A stretch of DNA of 64,000 nt from Bacteroidota bacterium (lineage in GTDB: Bacteria > Bacteroidota > Bacteroidia > Bacteroidales > JAAUTT01). How positions within the stretch are numbered: the first letter of the stretch is position 1; each line of letters starts with the position of its first letter. The position numbers and the translations under genes were made by a program. Below the pieces are notes generated by a model. That model searched no databases, was not told the DNA's origin, and saw nothing but the letters and a program-made list of their open reading frames with translations. Below, in pieces: positions 17,013-25,692 of the stretch. The DNA lies in NCBI GenBank assembly GCA_030706405.1, contig JAUZOO010000014.1:34573-98572 (forward strand), written 5' to 3'.

Positions 17013-18128
17013 TTACGGAATCCAAATGACCAGCGATTGGCCGGGGGCGATATTATCAGAAGGTAAGCGGTTCCACTGACGGATGTCGGCCGGGCTACAA
17101 TCGTATTTCATGGCAATTTTATGCAGGAAATCGCCTTTTTCTACCCGGTATGTAAAACGACGCACACGCGGTTTTGCTGAAACGTCATTTTTTATATTCG
17201 AGGCAAGAATGTGACTTTCAAATTCAATAAACGGAGCAATAAGCGGCTGAGGCAATACAAGCATTTGTTTGGAAGCAGCTTCTGGAATCTTGTCGAGCTT
17301 GTACCGTGGGTTCAGAAACCGTAATTGATCTATCGATATTTTAATATTTTCTGCGATCTGTCCAAAACTTACCGCATTGCTCAGGTAAACTGTATCGATT
17401 CCGCTGAATGAATATGCCGGTTCGGTGGCTAAAATGCGATGCTCGCGGGCAAAATTCATTACATAATTAGCTGCGAGAAACGCCGGGACATAATTTTGGG
17501 TTTCTTCCGGCAGATAAGGCAATAATTCCCAAAGGTTGGTTTTTCCGCCACTTCGCTCGATGGCATTGCGTACCACGCCGGGCCCACCGTTATAGGCTGC
17601 CAGCGCCAAATGCCAGTCGTGAAATGTCTGATACAAGTATTTAAAATATTTGCAGGCAGCTTCGGTGGATTTATACACATCACGTCGGTCGTCGATATAG
17701 GATGAAACCTCCAGATCAAACATTGGCGCCGAATTGTACAGGAATTGCCATAATCCCATTGCTCCCGAGGACGATTTTGCCAGCGGATTCAGACCAGATT
17801 CAACCACCGAAAGATATTTTAACTCAAGCGGCAGATCGTATTTATCCAGATAATGTTCAAAAATAGGGAAATAGAGTTTCGAAAGGCCAAGCATCCGCGA
17901 AACATCGTCGCGCCGTTGAATGGTGTAAATTTCAATGTATTTACGAACTAAGTAGTTGTACTCAAGACCGAGAGGTGTGGATTTGTCGAGCTCAGCAAAC
18001 CGATATTCGTAAACAAGGTCTGGGAACGTCGGGATGGAATCGTTTCGTGCAGAGGCTGTGCCGGTTATAAAACCAGGACAAAGACCAATCAGCATAAACA
18101 GCAATAATCCAGGCTTTTTCATCGACAA
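17013..18128 (-). CDS. Lytic murein transglycosylase with LysM domain (MltD-like)
   Basis: Exported enzyme that cleaves the glycan strands of peptidoglycan. A signal peptide covers about residues 1-27. The SLT catalytic domain spans about 95-215: Glu110 in SVVESGLNP is the catalytic acid, followed by SSSGAMGLWQF and the AAYNGGPG block. The C-terminus carries a LysM peptidoglycan-binding motif (about 325-371, YRVEKGDFLHKIAMKYDCSPADIRQWN), with a less clear LysM-like segment before it. At 371 residues it is close to other Bacteroidota MltD-like proteins. It converges on mqnC and is separated from the upstream rseP by a strong terminator. The start could also be the ATG two codons further in. 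Confidence 0.9.
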   Translation of the reverse strand: MSMKKPGLLLFMLIGLCPGFITGTASARNDSIPTFPDLVYEYRFAELDKSTPLGLEYNYLVRKYIEIYTIQRRDDVSRMLGLSKLYFPIFEHYLDKYDLPLELKYLSVVESGLNPLAKSSSGAMGLWQFLYNSAPMFDLEVSSYIDDRRDVYKSTEAACKYFKYLYQTFHDWHLALAAYNGGPGVVRNAIERSGGKTNLWELLPYLPEETQNYVPAFLAANYVMNFAREHRILATEPAYSFSGIDTVYLSNAVSFGQIAENIKISIDQLRFLNPRYKLDKIPEAASKQMLVLPQPLIAPFIEFESHILASNIKNDVSAKPRVRRFTYRVEKGDFLHKIAMKYDCSPADIRQWNRLPSDNIAPGQSLVIWIP

Positions 18129-18172
18129 TGGGGCAGTTGTTAAGTATGTAAAAATAGCATTTGCCCCAAAAC

Positions 18173-18218
18173 AAAAAAGCCTGTTTCTCGATTTTTTGAC
18201 CGAAAAACAGGCTTTTTT
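18173..18218 (-). terminator. Terminator between rseP and the transglycosylase gene
   Basis: Perfect 14-bp stem AAAAAAGCCTGTTT (18173-18186) and AAACAGGCTTTTTT (18205-18218). An outer pair AAAATAGCAT (18151-18160) and ATGCTATTTT (18221-18230) can extend the structure. It ends the M23-dxr-rseP operon. Confidence 0.82.
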
Positions 18219-18243
18219 AAAATGCTATTTTATAGCGATTGGG

Positions 18244-19566
18244 CTATTTTACAAAGATTTTGATAATATCATTTCCGTTGGCATATAAAAGCAAGCCGAG
18301 CAGAAGCACCATTCCAACAATTTGGGCGTATTCCAGGAATTTATCACCCGGTTTACGGCCGGTAACCATTTCATAAAGAAGGAATGTTACGTGACCGCCA
18401 TCCAATGCTGGAATAGGGAGAATATTCATTACGGCAAGAATAATAGAAAGGAATGCTGTCAGGTTCCAGAAAGCTTCCCAATCCCAAACACCGGGGAATA
18501 TTTTTCCGATAGTAATGAAACCACCCAGCGACTCATACGCTTTGGTTTTGGGTTGAAAGAGGAGCTTCAGACTTTTTACATACTTCTCAACTGTATAAAT
18601 ACCCTTCTTTATGCCAGCAGGAAATGAGCCCAAGAAGCTATATGATACTTTTCTTGTTTGAAAGACATTGTCGATACTAGGCCTTATGCCAAGTATTCCG
18701 GTTGCAGGAACAACCACACTTACAGTAACCGTATCCTTGCCACGAAGAAGCCCAACAGTGACGGGCTTTTCCTTAAACTTCACAACCTCAGTGCGGAACT
18801 CATCGAAATAATCAATTTTTTTGTCATTGATTTTAACAATCTTATCCTTGGGTTGCATCCCTGATTTCTGAGCTACTGACTGCTTCTCCAGTTCGGCAAT
18901 CACAAAAGGAAAACGCGGTGTAAAAAAACCAGCATTCTTATCTTTAATAAGTATTGGAAGAATTTCTTTCGAAATATTGACATTAACTTCGCTCCCATTG
19001 CGTTCCACCTGAATGGTCTGGGCATTGTTGATTACAATTTCGGGAACAATACGATTAAAGTCTTCTATTTTTTTATGGTCAACCGAAAGTATTTTATCTC
19101 CATTTTGCAATCCCGTTTTCAGGGCCAACGAATCGCAAGCTATACCATATTTAACATTGGCTGTCGGGATGTATTCTTCGCCCCAGGCATAAAGCACCAT
19201 CGAATAGATAAACAATGCCAGCAAAAAATTGACCATCACGCCGCCAACCATAATCAGCAAACGCTGCCACGATGGTTTCGAACGGAATTCCCACGGTTGT
19301 GGGGGGAGTTTCATTTGTTCCTTGTCCATCGATTCGTCAATCATCCCGGAAATTTTGACATATCCGCCAAGAGGAACCCAGCCAATGCCGTATTCGGTAT
19401 CGCCTTTTTTAAATTTGAAGAGCGAAAACCAAGGGTCGAAAAACAGATAAAATTTTTCAACGCGGGTATTAAATAACTTGGCAAATGCGAAATGGCCAAA
19501 CTCGTGCAGAATGACAAGAATAGAAAGACTTAAAAGAAGTTGTGCGGCTTTTACTAATATCTCCAT
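18244..19566 (-). CDS. rseP: RIP metalloprotease RseP (site-2 protease)
   Basis: Inner-membrane zinc protease that cuts anti-sigma factors and signal-peptide remnants within the membrane. The 440-residue protein has the zinc motif HEFGH at residues 21-25 in its first membrane helix and the third-ligand motif ALDGGHV near residue 390. Two PDZ-like domains lie between them (about 115-210 and 210-290), the second with GMQPKDKIVKIND. The C-terminal membrane helix is present. It follows dxr by nine bases on the same strand, in the M23-dxr-rseP order often seen in Bacteroidota. In this phylum the protease is a candidate for processing FecR-type anti-sigma factors such as the one at 31-32 kb, which is an inference. 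Confidence 0.93.
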   Translation of the reverse strand: MEILVKAAQLLLSLSILVILHEFGHFAFAKLFNTRVEKFYLFFDPWFSLFKFKKGDTEYGIGWVPLGGYVKISGMIDESMDKEQMKLPPQPWEFRSKPSWQRLLIMVGGVMVNFLLALFIYSMVLYAWGEEYIPTANVKYGIACDSLALKTGLQNGDKILSVDHKKIEDFNRIVPEIVINNAQTIQVERNGSEVNVNISKEILPILIKDKNAGFFTPRFPFVIAELEKQSVAQKSGMQPKDKIVKINDKKIDYFDEFRTEVVKFKEKPVTVGLLRGKDTVTVSVVVPATGILGIRPSIDNVFQTRKVSYSFLGSFPAGIKKGIYTVEKYVKSLKLLFQPKTKAYESLGGFITIGKIFPGVWDWEAFWNLTAFLSIILAVMNILPIPALDGGHVTFLLYEMVTGRKPGDKFLEYAQIVGMVLLLGLLLYANGNDIIKIFVK

Positions 19567-19575
19567 AGCGGTATT

Positions 19576-20742
19576 TTATGCTTTAATCAAGGTTCGGCTG
19601 AAATTCATCGCCTCCTGGTTTGTTTGTTTATAAGTTTCGTAATCAGGGGCGGAAATATACGGTATTTTTTCGAGGGTTTGTTCTATAATGTCCGACATCT
19701 CAAAAAAGCCGATTTTATCTTTTAAAAACGCCTCTACTACAATTTCGTTGGCTGCATTGAGCACACAAGGGCGGTTTCCACCTTCGCGAAGCACCTGAAA
19801 CGCCAAGGCCAGATTTCGGAAGTTTTGGGTGTCGGGCACGCCAAATGTTAAGGAGGGGTATTGCGTGAAATCGAATCGCTGAAGGGTTGACGATAACCGC
19901 TCGGGATAGCCCAGGGCATACAAAATAGGCAGACGCATGTCCGGTAGTCCCATCTGGGCTTTGATGGAACTATCGCTAAACTGAACCATGGAATGGATGA
20001 TAGACTGGCGATGAACCACCACGTCGATCTGGTCGGGAGTTACACCGAACAACCATTTGGCTTCGATGACTTCTAGCCCTTTATTCATAAGCGTTGCCGA
20101 GTCAATAGTGACCTTAGCGCCCATATCCCAACAGGGATGTTTCAGTGCTTCTTTCTTGGTGACTTTTTTAAGATATTCGGCATCTTTTCCAAAGAATGGC
20201 CCTCCCGATGCGGTAAGAATAATCTTCTCTACGGAAGTATGTTGTTCGCCTTGTAAACATTGGAATACAGCCGAGTGCTCCGAATCGACGGGAAGTATTT
20301 TTACGTTGTTATCGCTGGCCAGTTGCATGATGAGTTCTCCGGCAACCACCAACGTTTCCTTGTTGGCAAGAGCAATGTCTTTTCCGGCTTTAATGGCATT
20401 GATTGTCGGCAATAATCCCGAATAGCCAACCATAGCGGTAAGGACAATGTCAATATCGTTAAGCTTTACAACTTCGGCAATGGCATCAGAGCCAGCCATG
20501 ACATCAATGGGATAGTTGGCCAGTGCTTCTTTAATTTGAAGGTATTTATCTTCGCACCCGATAACCACTGCTTTAGGAACGAAGGTAACCGCTTGTTTTA
20601 TGAGCAAATCTACATTGTTATAAGCGGTTAAAACAGCAACTTCAAATTTTTCGGGATGACAGCTGATAACGTCAAGCGCCTGCGTTCCTATAGAACCTGT
20701 TGAACCAAGTATTGCTACCCGTTTTTTTTCAGATGATTTCAT
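19576..20742 (-). CDS. dxr: 1-deoxy-D-xylulose-5-phosphate reductoisomerase
   Basis: First committed enzyme of the non-mevalonate (MEP) isoprenoid pathway; it rearranges and reduces DXP to MEP with NADPH in the cytoplasm. The 388-residue protein has the nucleotide-binding GSTGSIGTQALDV at residues 9-21, ALANKETLVVAGE, the metal-binding block LPVDSEHSAVFQ, TASGGPF, the flexible-loop region KHPCWDMGAKVTIDSATLMNKGLEVIEA and the C-terminal LNAANEIVVEAFL. It is the middle gene of the M23-dxr-rseP operon, 23 bases after the M23 gene. The third step of the same pathway, ispD, is encoded at 40.6 kb. Confidence 0.97.
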   Translation of the reverse strand: MKSSEKKRVAILGSTGSIGTQALDVISCHPEKFEVAVLTAYNNVDLLIKQAVTFVPKAVVIGCEDKYLQIKEALANYPIDVMAGSDAIAEVVKLNDIDIVLTAMVGYSGLLPTINAIKAGKDIALANKETLVVAGELIMQLASDNNVKILPVDSEHSAVFQCLQGEQHTSVEKIILTASGGPFFGKDAEYLKKVTKKEALKHPCWDMGAKVTIDSATLMNKGLEVIEAKWLFGVTPDQIDVVVHRQSIIHSMVQFSDSSIKAQMGLPDMRLPILYALGYPERLSSTLQRFDFTQYPSLTFGVPDTQNFRNLALAFQVLREGGNRPCVLNAANEIVVEAFLKDKIGFFEMSDIIEQTLEKIPYISAPDYETYKQTNQEAMNFSRTLIKA

Positions 20743-20765
20743 TCTTTAAAACTAAAATCACGAAC

Positions 20766-21641
20766 TTAGTTAAAAACTATATAATCGGCCGGATTAACTG
20801 GCTTCCCATTATACCATAGCTCAAAATGCAAATGCGGGCCGGTAGATAATTCTCCGGAGTTTCCCATGATAGCAATGGCATCGCCGGCTTTAACCTGTTG
20901 GCCAACTTTACGGAGAAGGCTCGCATTATGTTTATACAGCGAAACGATATTGCTATGATGTTGTATTTGTATTACATAGCCAGTCTCAAGGGTCCAGGTG
21001 GCCATGATGACGGTACCGTCGAGTGTTGCTTTGATAACATCGTCGGATGCCCCCACAATATCAATACCAAAATGGTTGTTGCGGGCATTGTAACCGTTGG
21101 TAATGATACCTTTTACAGGTGCGAAAAAATGAATCTCGGAGATACTACTTTCTTTTTTTGAAGAAGAAACAGAAATGTTAAGCTGCTCGGCTTCTTCAAC
21201 TTTTTGACGGAACAGGGAGTCCTCTTCCGATTTTTTAAAGTTTATGTTTTTATAAACTTTGGCAGAATCATTTTTATGTTCGGCATTTGAGAGATCTTTG
21301 CCGGAAATTACGGCATTAAGAGCCTCGTCGTATTTTTCGCGGCTACGGAGTTGTTTCTCGAGCGAATCGAGACGTAAGGCATTAAACACAATGCCACGTC
21401 GCATTTTCTCGTCGGGATACCCTGGGATGAGCACTTTCAATGGGGTAAATGCAATAAGCGCACTGACGAGCAGAATCAGCAAAAGCGATATCGTACCAAC
21501 GGCCGAAAGGACATTCAGCAGCGAAAGGCGGAGATGCCAGACTTCTTCGAAGGTTTTGTCATTAAAAAAAACAAGCCGATACTTATGTTTCAGCTTGTTT
21601 ATTAGCAGTTTCCTGCGTTTAATTTTTTTGTGCATTGCCAT
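20766..21641 (-). CDS. M23 family metallopeptidase, membrane-anchored
   Basis: Predicted peptidoglycan endopeptidase or amidase activator. A positively charged cytoplasmic N-terminus is followed by a membrane helix (about residues 45-68), a coiled-coil-like region (about 85-160) and the C-terminal LytM/M23 domain (about 175-285). Zinc-site motifs are present in NNHFGIDIVG (HxxxD) and GPHLHFELWYNGKPVNP (HxH), so the domain looks catalytically intact. The 291-residue protein begins the operon with dxr and rseP. The ATG two codons in (MHKK) is an alternative start. A -7 promoter element lies 24 bases upstream. Confidence 0.9.
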   Translation of the reverse strand: MAMHKKIKRRKLLINKLKHKYRLVFFNDKTFEEVWHLRLSLLNVLSAVGTISLLLILLVSALIAFTPLKVLIPGYPDEKMRRGIVFNALRLDSLEKQLRSREKYDEALNAVISGKDLSNAEHKNDSAKVYKNINFKKSEEDSLFRQKVEEAEQLNISVSSSKKESSISEIHFFAPVKGIITNGYNARNNHFGIDIVGASDDVIKATLDGTVIMATWTLETGYVIQIQHHSNIVSLYKHNASLLRKVGQQVKAGDAIAIMGNSGELSTGPHLHFELWYNGKPVNPADYIVFN

Positions 21642-21665
21642 ACAAGGCCGTTATAAGGTTACGGG

Positions 21666-21673
21666 CAAAGATA
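21666..21673 (-). promoter_or_regulatory. Putative -7 promoter element for the M23-dxr-rseP operon
   Basis: TATCTTTG on the minus strand, 24 bases before the M23 start codon, with a weak -33 GTTG 22 bases upstream. It overlaps the spacer downstream of the SOR-like gene, so the operon has its own promoter. Confidence 0.5.
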
Positions 21674-21690
21674 AGTACGAAAGTCAGAAT

Positions 21691-22074
21691 TTATACAACC
21701 TTCACGGCTTTAGCTTCCGATGACCATAACCCGTGCTGTGTACAAAGGCACATCGCAGTTAGGTTCATGCTTACCTGCGGGGCAACGATATAAAAATCGA
21801 CTTCGGGATTGGCTGGCTGGTTGCCGAATGTTCCGGGAAGGAACCGGGCTTCGGCCAACAGCGTTTCGCGGTTCCAAAGCTGAACGAAGTTGATAAAATG
21901 GTTAAAGTCGTCAGGATGACGGTAATCTGTGCCAACTCGTACTTTTACCAAAAACTTTTCGCCTTTGGTAACTTCATCGGCACAAATAACAACAGGAGTA
22001 TGGCGGTCGAAATAATCTTTTTTTATTTCTTTTTCTTCCTGCTCTATATCAGTTACTTTAAATACTCTAGGCAT
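21691..22074 (-). CDS. Superoxide-reductase-like (class II SORL) protein
   Basis: A 127-residue single-domain protein of the neelaredoxin or superoxide reductase fold, which reduces superoxide at a mononuclear iron in anaerobes. The expected iron ligands are all present: His25 (DRHTP), His53 and His59 (YRHPDDFNHF), Cys111 and His114 (CTQHGLW). The conserved EKHxP loop is changed to DRHTP, so the loop Glu is Asp and the catalytic Lys is Arg. There is no N-terminal rubredoxin-like centre. The protein is unlikely to be exported. It is transcribed away from the initiator tRNA, with its own TAnnTTTG element. Confidence 0.8.
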   Translation of the reverse strand: MPRVFKVTDIEQEEKEIKKDYFDRHTPVVICADEVTKGEKFLVKVRVGTDYRHPDDFNHFINFVQLWNRETLLAEARFLPGTFGNQPANPEVDFYIVAPQVSMNLTAMCLCTQHGLWSSEAKAVKVV

Positions 22075-22107
22075 GGCTGTGAATTTTAATTATGAAAATA
22101 ATTGCAT

Positions 22108-22115
22108 CAAAAGTA
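22108..22115 (-). promoter_or_regulatory. Putative -7 promoter element for the SOR-like gene
   Basis: TACTTTTG on the minus strand, 33 bases before the ATG. It stands back-to-back with the tRNA promoter. Confidence 0.45.
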
Positions 22116-22123
22116 CGTTTTTT

Positions 22124-22154
22124 TTTGGAGATTATTAAAATTGCAGTACTTTTG
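22124..22154 (+). promoter_or_regulatory. Promoter of the initiator tRNA gene
   Basis: TTTG (22124-22127), 19 bases, then TACTTTTG (22147-22154): both elements of the Bacteroidota consensus with ideal spacing. Transcription would start near 22160, giving a precursor leader of about 75 nucleotides that can form a GCTTTAC/GTAAAGC stem (22160-22166 with 22190-22196). Confidence 0.7.
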
Positions 22155-22234
22155 CACTCGCTTTACAGGAACAACGGAGCAATTCGCAAGTAAAGCAAAC
22201 GTTCTAAACAGATTTAAAATACCATAAAATATAT

Positions 22235-22306
<72 letters not shown>

Positions 22307-22313
22307 CTAAGAT

Positions 22314-22340
22314 AAAAAGCCTCAGTGATGAGGCTTTTTT
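22314..22340 (+). terminator. Terminator after the initiator tRNA
   Basis: Perfect 11-bp stem AAAAAGCCTCA (22314-22324) and TGAGGCTTTTT (22329-22339), GTGA loop, then further T residues. Confidence 0.85.
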
Positions 22341-22411
22341 CGTTTTTGGCAAGTACGATTGAAGTTGTGGAGGATCGAAATTTCAAAGCGTTTTCAAAAC
22401 GCTTTATTGCT

Positions 22412-22419
22412 TATATTTG
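22412..22419 (+). promoter_or_regulatory. Putative -7 promoter element for the DUF4251 gene
   Basis: TATATTTG, full match to TAnnTTTG. Transcription would start about 60 bases before the ATG at 22489, so the in-frame TTG at 22417 cannot be the start. Confidence 0.5.
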
Positions 22420-22488
22420 TTTATCTTTTTACTAGCCTGTAATGCATTTATTCTGATCGGATTTATTAGTAGTTTAAAACAAATAACT

Positions 22489-22971
22489 ATGAAAGCAATA
22501 TTTAAGTTTGGGCTCAGCCTGATGTTGGTTTCGATTTGTTTCTCCGTTTTTGCTCAAAATAGTGCTCCTTCAAAAAAGGTAATTACCAACAGGGTGGACA
22601 GCATTGTTCAGATACCGTACTTCACATTTGTAGCAAATCAAGTATTGCCTGTTAGGGGTGTTAGCCGATACCTGACGGGTGAATACACGCTGAAGGTGAC
22701 GAAGGATACCGTAGCGGCCTATCTTCCTTTTTTTGGGCGTGCATATACTGCACCGCTTAATGCCTCTGAGGCTGGTATCGAATTTATTAGCAAGGATTTT
22801 GAATATCAGAAAAAAGTATCAAAAAAGGGAAACTACGAAATTCATATTGTGCCCCGGGATATTCGCAATAACTACCAGTTTTTTCTTACCATTTTTAAAA
22901 ATGGGGAGGCTACATTAAGTGTTAGCAGTATTCAAAGAGAGCCTATTTCGTTTTATGGAACAGTAAAGTAG
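22489..22971 (+). CDS. DUF4251 domain secreted protein
   Basis: A 160-residue exported protein of a Bacteroidota-specific family with no known function. The start at 22489 gives a signal peptide (about residues 1-23, ending at VFAQN). The mature part is a single DUF4251 domain: YLTGEYTLKVTKDTVAAYLPFFGRAY, then FEYQKKVSKKGNYEIHI and a conserved end with SISQ-like VSSIQREPISFYGTV. No membrane segment or lipobox is seen after the signal, so it is probably periplasmic. It stands alone, with its own promoter element and a strong terminator. Confidence 0.8.
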   Translation: MKAIFKFGLSLMLVSICFSVFAQNSAPSKKVITNRVDSIVQIPYFTFVANQVLPVRGVSRYLTGEYTLKVTKDTVAAYLPFFGRAYTAPLNASEAGIEFISKDFEYQKKVSKKGNYEIHIVPRDIRNNYQFFLTIFKNGEATLSVSSIQREPISFYGTVK

Positions 22972-22973
22972 TT

Positions 22974-23017
22974 AAAAGACAAACGCCCAGTATATTTTTC
23001 TGGGCGTTTGTCTTTTT
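22974..23017. terminator. Bidirectional terminator between DUF4251 and universal stress genes
   Basis: A 17-bp perfect stem, AAAAGACAAACGCCCAG (22974-22990) with CTGGGCGTTTGTCTTTT (23000-23016), and T and A tracts on both sides. It serves both converging genes. Confidence 0.9.
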
Positions 23018-23037
23018 AATTATATAGATACTTTGCT

Positions 23038-23889
23038 TTATTGGCCAAACATAACCTGTCCCATAGCCGAAAAACTAATCCTGGGATTTACGCACATAAC
23101 CGGAATCTTGGCTTTGTTGGCGATGACGCGTTGCTCCGACGCTCCGAACATATAGTCGAGAAACGAGATGTTTTTGGTGGTCATAACCATAACCATATCC
23201 GCATCAATTTTTTGGGCGAAAGCAATAGTTTCCGATGAAAATGACTTTGTTTTTATAGGAGAATGCACTTCGTAGGAAATAGCGTTTTGGCACAGAAAAC
23301 GGGTGGCAAAGCTAAGGTTGGAATCCACCTTCTTTTGCAGCGAATGGTCATTTACGGGGTAAACGTATAGATGAACCTTGGAGTTGAAAATTCGCCCCAG
23401 AAAAATTGCCCAGTTAAGTTTTTCTTTATTTTCCGATTTGAAATCGATAGGAAATACAATGTTCGAATATTTGTCGTGCCGTTCGGGTTTTTCCTGTACT
23501 ACAATAAACGGGGCTGTCGAACCTTGAATAACTTTTAGTGCCCAACTTCCAAAAAGTTTTTGAGATCCTTTAATGCCATGAGTTCCCATGACTACTAAAA
23601 AAGCCTTCGTTTCTGAAGCATGTTTGGCTATACTTTTAAAAATCGATCCTTCTTTAATAATGATGGATGGCATAATTCCGAATTGCTGATGAGTCTCTCT
23701 GCAAGTCTGTTCCATCATTTCGCGCACGTTCTGAACCTTTGACGGTTTACTTCCGGGAGAGATAATATGCAATAATACGATTGATTTATCGATGCTTTTC
23801 GATATGCGAACTGCATGTTCCAGAGCAAATTGTGAGATGTTTGTAAAGTCCCAGGTTACAAGGATTTGGTTTTCGGCTTGAAGGTTCAT
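23038..23889 (-). CDS. Universal stress protein, tandem UspA domains
   Basis: A 283-residue cytoplasmic protein made of two Usp domains (about residues 1-147 and 152-283). The first has the typical start QILVTWDFTNISQFALEHAVRIS and a nucleotide-loop region MGTHGIKGSQKLFGSWALKVIQGSTAPFIVV. The second is more divergent (VMVMTTKNISFLDYMFGASEQRVIANKAKIPVMCV) and lacks a clear GxxG nucleotide loop. Such proteins help cells survive energy or oxidative stress, but the molecular activity is usually unknown. It converges on the DUF4251 gene and is divergent from asnS. Confidence 0.9.
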   Translation of the reverse strand: MNLQAENQILVTWDFTNISQFALEHAVRISKSIDKSIVLLHIISPGSKPSKVQNVREMMEQTCRETHQQFGIMPSIIIKEGSIFKSIAKHASETKAFLVVMGTHGIKGSQKLFGSWALKVIQGSTAPFIVVQEKPERHDKYSNIVFPIDFKSENKEKLNWAIFLGRIFNSKVHLYVYPVNDHSLQKKVDSNLSFATRFLCQNAISYEVHSPIKTKSFSSETIAFAQKIDADMVMVMTTKNISFLDYMFGASEQRVIANKAKIPVMCVNPRISFSAMGQVMFGQ

Positions 23890-23976
23890 TTGATTTTAGG
23901 TTTTAAGAGTGCTAAAAATAATGGTTTCAATGGATTTAAAAAAATGTTTAACGTAAATGAGTTGTGCCAAAAATTG

Positions 23977-23984
23977 TATTTTTG
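23977..23984 (+). promoter_or_regulatory. Putative -7 promoter element for asnS
   Basis: TATTTTTG matches TAnnTTTG and lies 27 bases before the ATG at 24012. The in-frame TTG at 23964 lies upstream of it, so the shorter protein start is favoured. Confidence 0.5.
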
Positions 23985-24011
23985 TGGATTAAATTTTTCA
24001 ATAGGATTTTT

Positions 24012-25409
24012 ATGGAACATCAGGAAAGAAACATCATCAGAGATTTATTGAAATCTCACAAGGTAGATATCGATGTATTGGTAAAAGGATGGGTACGTAC
24101 CAAGCGTGGCAATAAGAATGTTGCATTCATTGCATTAAACGATGGTTCCATAATTCATAACCTCCAGATCGTGGTTGACGTTCCTTCGTTTGACGAAGAA
24201 CTGCTCAAAAAAGTTACCACCGGTTCATGTATAGCGGTTCATGGAAAATTAGTGCAATCGGCCGGTTCGGGCCAACCTGTAGAGGTCATTGCCAGTTCTA
24301 TCGAAGTTTACGGAACTGCCGATCCCGACATCTATCCGCTTCAAAAGAAAGGACACAGTCTCGAATTTCTTCGTGAGATAGCGCATCTCCGTCCCCGTAC
24401 CAACACTTTTGGAGCTGTATTGCGTATCCGCCACGCGCTTTCGTTTGCCATTCACAAATATTTTAACGACAATGGGTTCTATTATCTTCACACGCCTATC
24501 GTTACAGGGTCGGATGCTGAAGGTGCCGGAGCTATGTTCCGCGTTACCACCCTCGATATGGAAAATCTTCCCAAAAATGAAGATGGGTCGGTAAATTATA
24601 GTGAAGATTTTTTCGGTAAATCGACTAACCTTACCGTTTCCGGCCAGCTTGAAGGTGAGCTCGGAGCCCTTGCCCTGGGAGCTATTTATACTTTTGGACC
24701 AACCTTCCGTGCCGAAAATTCCAATACTCCGCGTCACCTTGCCGAATTCTGGATGATTGAACCGGAAATGGCATTCTACGACATCAAGGACAATATGGAT
24801 CTGGCCGAAGATTTTCTGAAGTATTTGATAACTTATGCTTTGGAACATTGCCACCACGATTTGGAATTCCTTTGCAAGATGTATGACGAGGAACTTATTG
24901 AACGGTTGAAATTTGTGACTGAAAATGATTTTATAAGACTTACATATACCGAAGGTGTTGAAATTCTGATGAAATCTAATCATAAATTTGAATTCCCGGT
25001 TAGTTGGGGTATCGATCTTCAGTCTGAACATGAACGTTACCTTGTTGAAAAACACTTTAAAAAGCCGGTAATTCTTACGGGTTATCCCAAGGAAATAAAG
25101 GCTTTCTATATGAAACAGAACGAGGATGGCAAAACCGTTCGTGCGATGGATGTCCTCTTTCCAAAAATTGGCGAAATTATTGGAGGATCGCAGCGTGAGG
25201 AAGATTTCGCTAAACTCGAATACCGCATCAACGAACTTGGTATACCAATGAAAGACCTTTGGTGGTACCTCGATACCCGTCGTTTCGGATCAGCTCCGCA
25301 TAGCGGTTTTGGCCTTGGCTTCGAACGTTTGGTACTCTTTGTAACTGGTATGGGAAATATCCGCGATGTGATTCCATTCCCACGTACTCCTAAAAATGCA
25401 GAGTTTTAA
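24012..25409 (+). CDS. asnS: Asparaginyl-tRNA synthetase
   Basis: Class IIb aminoacyl-tRNA synthetase that charges tRNA-Asn with asparagine in the cytoplasm. The 465-residue protein starts [13 protein letters not shown]; the N-terminal OB-fold anticodon-binding domain (about 18-105) includes [25 protein letters not shown]. The catalytic domain shows class II motif 2 in [24 protein letters not shown] and motif 3 in [15 protein letters not shown] near the C-terminus. The loop EGAGAMFRV and the absence of the AspRS-specific pattern favour AsnRS. It is monocistronic, and a transposase relic begins about 40 bases after it. Confidence 0.97.
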   Translation: MEHQERNIIRDLLKSHKVDIDVLVKGWVRTKRGNKNVAFIALNDGSIIHNLQIVVDVPSFDEELLKKVTTGSCIAVHGKLVQSAGSGQPVEVIASSIEVYGTADPDIYPLQKKGHSLEFLREIAHLRPRTNTFGAVLRIRHALSFAIHKYFNDNGFYYLHTPIVTGSDAEGAGAMFRVTTLDMENLPKNEDGSVNYSEDFFGKSTNLTVSGQLEGELGALALGAIYTFGPTFRAENSNTPRHLAEFWMIEPEMAFYDIKDNMDLAEDFLKYLITYALEHCHHDLEFLCKMYDEELIERLKFVTENDFIRLTYTEGVEILMKSNHKFEFPVSWGIDLQSEHERYLVEKHFKKPVILTGYPKEIKAFYMKQNEDGKTVRAMDVLFPKIGEIIGGSQREEDFAKLEYRINELGIPMKDLWWYLDTRRFGSAPHSGFGLGFERLVLFVTGMGNIRDVIPFPRTPKNAEF

Positions 25410-25452
25410 AAAAAGATAATAGAGATGGGTCATGGTCTATCTAGGGTAAACG

Positions 25453-25590
25453 TTAAAAAATCAATGGCATTTCTCTGTCGAGGGTAAAAACTGCTTTAAG
25501 CCGTTTTCGTTTATTGCTTACATTAAAAGTTTTGTCGTTTACTAAAATGGATAGGGCGATTTTGCTAACTGTATTAAATATAAAGCTTAT
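25453..25590 (-). pseudogene. ISAs1-type transposase C-terminal remnant
   Basis: Read on the minus strand, this stretch encodes about 45 residues ending at a stop codon: NTVSKIALSILVNDKT, then NKRKRLKAVFTLDREMPLIF. It matches the C-terminal tail of ISAs1-family transposases and closely resembles the tail of the larger remnant at 32.9 kb. No start, no upstream transposase body and no terminal repeats are visible, so it is a fragment. It lies between asnS and susD. Confidence 0.7.
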
Positions 25591-25603
25591 CAAAAAATAA
25601 AGG

Positions 25604-25651
25604 CCCTTATTTAAGTGAAGTCCCACAATAAAGAACTCACTTAAATAAGGG
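25604..25651 (-). terminator. Hairpin downstream of susD
   Basis: Perfect 15-bp inverted repeat CCCTTATTTAAGTGA (25604-25618) and TCACTTAAATAAGGG (25637-25651) with an 18-base loop, 42 bases after the susD stop. On the minus strand it is followed by TTTATTTTTTG. It probably ends susCD transcription. Confidence 0.7.
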
Positions 25652-25692
25652 TCTATGAGTCAGTAATGGACTAAATAGTTAAATCATATTTA

